Source of the DNA: an uncultured Eubacteriales bacterium
GTDB taxonomy: Bacteria; Bacillota; Clostridia; Oscillospirales; Oscillospiraceae
Direction: 5' to 3'
NCBI GenBank assembly: GCA_900547405.1
Contig: URGL01000061.1
Span: 1 to 14,659 of the forward strand
DNA length: 14,659 nt
Position numbers and translations under genes: made by a program. Below the pieces are notes generated by a model. It saw nothing but the letters and a program-made list of their open reading frames with translations. It did no database searches and was not told the origin of the DNA. This document shows positions 12,749 to 14,659 of the stretch, piece after piece. Numbering within the stretch: the first letter of the stretch is position 1; each line of letters starts with the position of its first letter.

Positions 12749-12808
12749 GACAGAGAGATCATTTGCGGAGTGCCCGCTGGGGCACAGATCAACAGGAGGA
12801 AAAAAACA

Positions 12809-13411
12809 ATGGAAATGATGACTCGGCGTTCGTTCTTGAAGATCACCGGCGCGATGGCGCTGGCTGTGGGTGCAGCGGGTGCACTGAGCGGCTGCGATGC
12901 GGTCGATAATGCGGTCGGCTCGTTCTTCCAGCAGTACGGTGACCAGAAGGGCCATGCGGCAGACAGCGCAGGCTCTTTTATGTATGCCCTGAGCAATCGG
13001 TACCAGCCGTGGTCGTATGAGGAAGAGCTGGTGCTGCTGGCTGTCGAATTCCAAGTCAAGAATCTGACCGAGGAGACGGTCACCTTCAAGGCAAGCGACA
13101 TCACCAGCGCAACGATCGACGGCCACAAGGCAAAGGTCGTTCTGGACCCGAAAAAGGCAGCAAATGTGAGCGGTTTGGGCGATTATACCCCGCTGTTCGA
13201 TGCAAACGGCACCAAGACCTATGGGCCGGGCAAGAATCTGAATAAGGCAGAGGCGGGTTATATCTGTTTCCAGCCCGTCTATGACGAGGGCGAAGCTCAT
13301 GTCAACAAAAAATGGGGCAGCTTGGAGTTCACCTTCAACCTGAAAGGCAATACTTCCACCTTTGTGATGAACCGGAATGCAGACGGAAGCGTTACCTCTG
13401 CCCGGAAATAA
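12809..13411 (+). CDS. Small lipoprotein of unknown function with Tat-type RR signal
   Basis: This is a 200-aa predicted secreted lipoprotein. The signal region has TRRSFLK (5-11), which fits the twin-arginine consensus, then a hydrophobic Ala/Gly stretch and the lipobox ALSGC with lipidated C29. The mature protein has a linker (30-70) and then a beta-rich region (LLAVEFQVKNLTEETVTFKA, 71-90, to FEFNLKG-like strands near 180) that resembles immunoglobulin-like DUF4352/DUF5067-type domains. That resemblance is by pattern only and is uncertain. The frame is open upstream into the GNAT gene; I use the ATG at 12809 because AGGAGG lies 9 bases before it and the signal starts there. It forms an operon with the next lipoprotein, 28 bases on. 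Confidence 0.82.
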   Translation: MEMMTRRSFLKITGAMALAVGAAGALSGCDAVDNAVGSFFQQYGDQKGHAADSAGSFMYALSNRYQPWSYEEELVLLAVEFQVKNLTEETVTFKASDITSATIDGHKAKVVLDPKKAANVSGLGDYTPLFDANGTKTYGPGKNLNKAEAGYICFQPVYDEGEAHVNKKWGSLEFTFNLKGNTSTFVMNRNADGSVTSARK

Positions 13412-13439
13412 TAGAACCAAAACCTAGGAGAGCGATTTT

Positions 13440-13979
13440 ATGGAACTGAAATTTTCCCGTCGTGTATTTCTGAAGAGTGCTGCGGCCGCGGCGCTGGCTG
13501 TTTCGGCGGCGGGGCTGACGGCTTGTGGCAGTGGGGATCTGGTTGCAAATGCAAAGGGGTTGAATGATACTGCCGAACTGAGAGAGATCAAAATGACGGT
13601 TCGTTCGCTCTCCTATGGGTATGCTTCGGACGGTACATTCTATTTGGTTCCGGAAGTGCTTATCAATAATGGCAGCGCTGCGGGCATTCCCATCGACCCG
13701 GCCAATGGCAGCTTTAAGCTGCGGGTGAATGGCTCGAAAGATCTGACGATGGATTCGGGGACGATGGCGTTCTTGAAGAAAAACAAGAGCTGGAATGCGA
13801 TGGAAAAGCGCACGCTGAATCGCGGCCAGTATGAGAAGGGTCATCTGTGCGGAACGGGCAAGGATATCTCGTTTGATTATGTGCAGATCTTGTTCTTCCC
13901 GAATCCGCAGGACAATAAAACTTATCTGAGCTGCAAGGTCTACAAGAAAGAAGCCAATACCATTATTATCACCCAGTAA
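13440..13979 (+). CDS. Second small lipoprotein of unknown function with Tat-type RR signal
   Basis: This is a 179-aa predicted lipoprotein and the partner of the preceding gene. SRRVFLK (6-12) is a twin-arginine motif, followed by an Ala-rich hydrophobic stretch and the lipobox GLTAC with C29. The mature region looks beta-rich: EIKMTVRSLSYGY, then FYLVPEVLINNGSAAG, a strand-turn pattern like the first protein's LAVEFQVKNLTEET. This suggests two distant members of one fold family, as inference. It has two cysteines after C29 (in HLCGTG and LSCKVY). AGGAGAG lies upstream of the ATG. Its codon use is visibly less GC-biased than that of nagA. A strong terminator follows 16 bases after the stop. 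I do not recognise a function. Confidence 0.82.
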   Translation: MELKFSRRVFLKSAAAAALAVSAAGLTACGSGDLVANAKGLNDTAELREIKMTVRSLSYGYASDGTFYLVPEVLINNGSAAGIPIDPANGSFKLRVNGSKDLTMDSGTMAFLKKNKSWNAMEKRTLNRGQYEKGHLCGTGKDISFDYVQILFFPNPQDNKTYLSCKVYKKEANTIIITQ

Positions 13980-13995
13980 AAACAAAAAATATCGA

Positions 13996-14037
13996 CGCCG
14001 GAGTTGTGCGGTTTGCACAGCTCCGGCGCTTTTTCTT
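13996..14037 (+). terminator. Intrinsic terminator of the small-lipoprotein operon
   Basis: CGCCGGAG and CTCCGGCG, continued inward by TTGTGC/GCACAG, make a 14-bp stem with one wobble pair and a 5-base loop, followed by TTTTTCTTT. Confidence 0.93.
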
Positions 14038-14053
14038 TGCCGACTTGCACAAA

Positions 14054-14075
14054 GATTTTACTTCGATTTTGCTCC
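14054..14075 (+). promoter_or_regulatory. Tandem 11-bp repeat upstream of pstS, possible PHO box
   Basis: GATTTTACTTC and GATTTTGCTCC lie head to tail with an 11-base period and 9 of 11 positions identical. They sit about 43-64 bases before the expected start point. PhoP/PhoB sites are direct repeats with this period, and pst genes are their classic targets, but the repeat is not a clear match to a known consensus. Confidence 0.35.
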
Positions 14076-14105
14076 ATCATGGTCGCAGCCGGAATGGCGG
14101 AGCGC

Positions 14106-14111
14106 TATAAT
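14106..14111 (+). promoter_or_regulatory. -10 element of the pstS promoter
   Basis: This is a perfect TATAAT. At 17-18 bases upstream there is no acceptable -35 (TCGCAG or GTCGCA), which is typical of a promoter that needs an activator. The leader would be about 75 bases and contains a hairpin (GCCGGG/CCCGGC, 14152-14170) just before the ribosome site. Confidence 0.65.
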
Positions 14112-14191
14112 CAAGGCGTTCCAAGGGAAAACACAAAAAAGGAAAATCGAGGCCGGGCAAAAGCCCCGGCGTTATTTTGGAGGAAAACATC

Positions 14192-14659
14192 ATGAAAAAG
14201 ATCACGCGTCGTTCGTTCCTTGCCGTTTGTGGTGCAGCCGCTGCTGCCGCTGCCCTGACCGCCTGCGGCGGTTCCGCTTCTTCCGCCGCTGCCTCTTCCG
14301 TGGCATCCACCGCTTCTTCTGCGGCGGCTTCCACGGCTTCCGGCAGCCTGTCCGGCAATGTGGCCACCGGCGGTTCCACTTCCATGAAGAACGTCATCGC
14401 TGCTCTGACCGAGGGCTTTGCGGAAGTGGAGCCGGGCGTCACCGTCAGCTATGACCCCACCGGTTCCGGCGCCGGCATCACCGGTGCCACCGATAAGACG
14501 CTGGACATCGGCCTGTCCTCCCGTGCCTTGAAGGACGAGGAGAAGAACGATGTGGACGGCACCGTCATCGCACTGGACGGCATCGCCATCATCGTGAACA
14601 AGGCCAGCAAGGTCGAGGACCTGACCGTGGACCAGCTCAAGCAGATGTTCACCGGCGAG
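14192..14659 (+). CDS. pstS: Phosphate ABC transporter substrate-binding lipoprotein PstS (5' part)
   Basis: This is the periplasm-equivalent phosphate receptor of the Pst importer. The first 156 codons are present and the frame is still open at the window edge. The signal has TRRSFL (5-10), another RR motif, and the lipobox ALTAC with C25. An Ala/Ser-rich linker (28-54) follows. The phosphate-site sequences are recognisable: GGSTSM (60-65), DPTGSGAG (88-95), D105 and R111 in DIGLSSR, then LDGIAIIVN (128-136). TTGGAGG lies 8 bases before the ATG. pstC, pstA and pstB would be expected beyond the window. Confidence 0.92.
   Translation, partial: MKKITRRSFLAVCGAAAAAAALTACGGSASSAAASSVASTASSAAASTASGSLSGNVATGGSTSMKNVIAALTEGFAEVEPGVTVSYDPTGSGAGITGATDKTLDIGLSSRALKDEEKNDVDGTVIALDGIAIIVNKASKVEDLTVDQLKQMFTGE

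Noticed and set aside
12747..12752. Second TTGACA as a separate -35
   Set aside because: Seventeen bases downstream there is only GTGCCC, so no -10. It is better described as a repeat of the first motif.
12368..12808. N-terminal extension of the first RR lipoprotein into the GNAT gene
   Set aside because: It would read through the terminator and the promoter, and it would bury the signal peptide. The ATG at 12809 has AGGAGG at good spacing.

Overview
The window looks like chromosomal DNA of a GC-rich gut Firmicute of the class Clostridia, probably Oscillospiraceae/Ruminococcaceae (Faecalibacterium-, Gemmiger- or Flavonifractor-like). This is an inference. It rests on strong AGGAGG ribosome sites, GC-rich codons in low-GC-type Gram-positive gene families, modular hairpin-rich intergenic repeats, and lipoproteins carrying RR signal sequences. 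I see no rRNA, tRNA, CRISPR array, transposase or phage gene.

The layout is divergent around an AT-rich spacer at 7320-7793. Everything to its left is on the minus strand and everything to its right is on the plus strand. Read in its own direction, the left arm starts with mutY (adenine DNA glycosylase) and a PHP-family histidinol-phosphatase-like gene 2 bases behind it. A separate array follows: two different alpha/beta-hydrolase esterases, an ATP-grasp ligase, and an amino-acid ABC importer (permease, ATPase, lipoprotein receptor). This array has a near-consensus promoter overlaid by a 13-bp dyad (5384-5423). Its spacers contain inverted copies of a roughly 100-bp modular hairpin repeat on either side of the ATP-grasp gene. 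The ATP-grasp/esterase/importer group is the best candidate here for an undescribed pathway.

The right arm begins with amino-sugar uptake and catabolism: a PTS EIIA, a PTS EIICB of the glucose/N-acetylglucosamine family, a strong terminator, then nagB, nagA and a GNAT acetyltransferase whose start codon overlaps the nagA stop. Together these import and phosphorylate GlcNAc, deacetylate GlcNAc-6-P and convert GlcN-6-P to fructose-6-P plus ammonia. The nagB promoter carries cre-like sequence, which suggests CcpA-type catabolite control. A 136-bp composite palindromic element lies between nagB and nagA.

After a second terminator comes a two-gene operon of small lipoproteins of unknown function, each with a Tat-type RR motif and a lipobox. 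It is followed by a third terminator and the 5' part of pstS (phosphate-binding lipoprotein, also RR-type), which runs off the right edge. The upstream region of pstS has a perfect TATAAT with a poor -35 and tandem 11-bp repeats compatible with PhoP control. The intergenic repeats of the left arm differ from those of the right arm, so a composite origin or a misassembly should be kept in mind.
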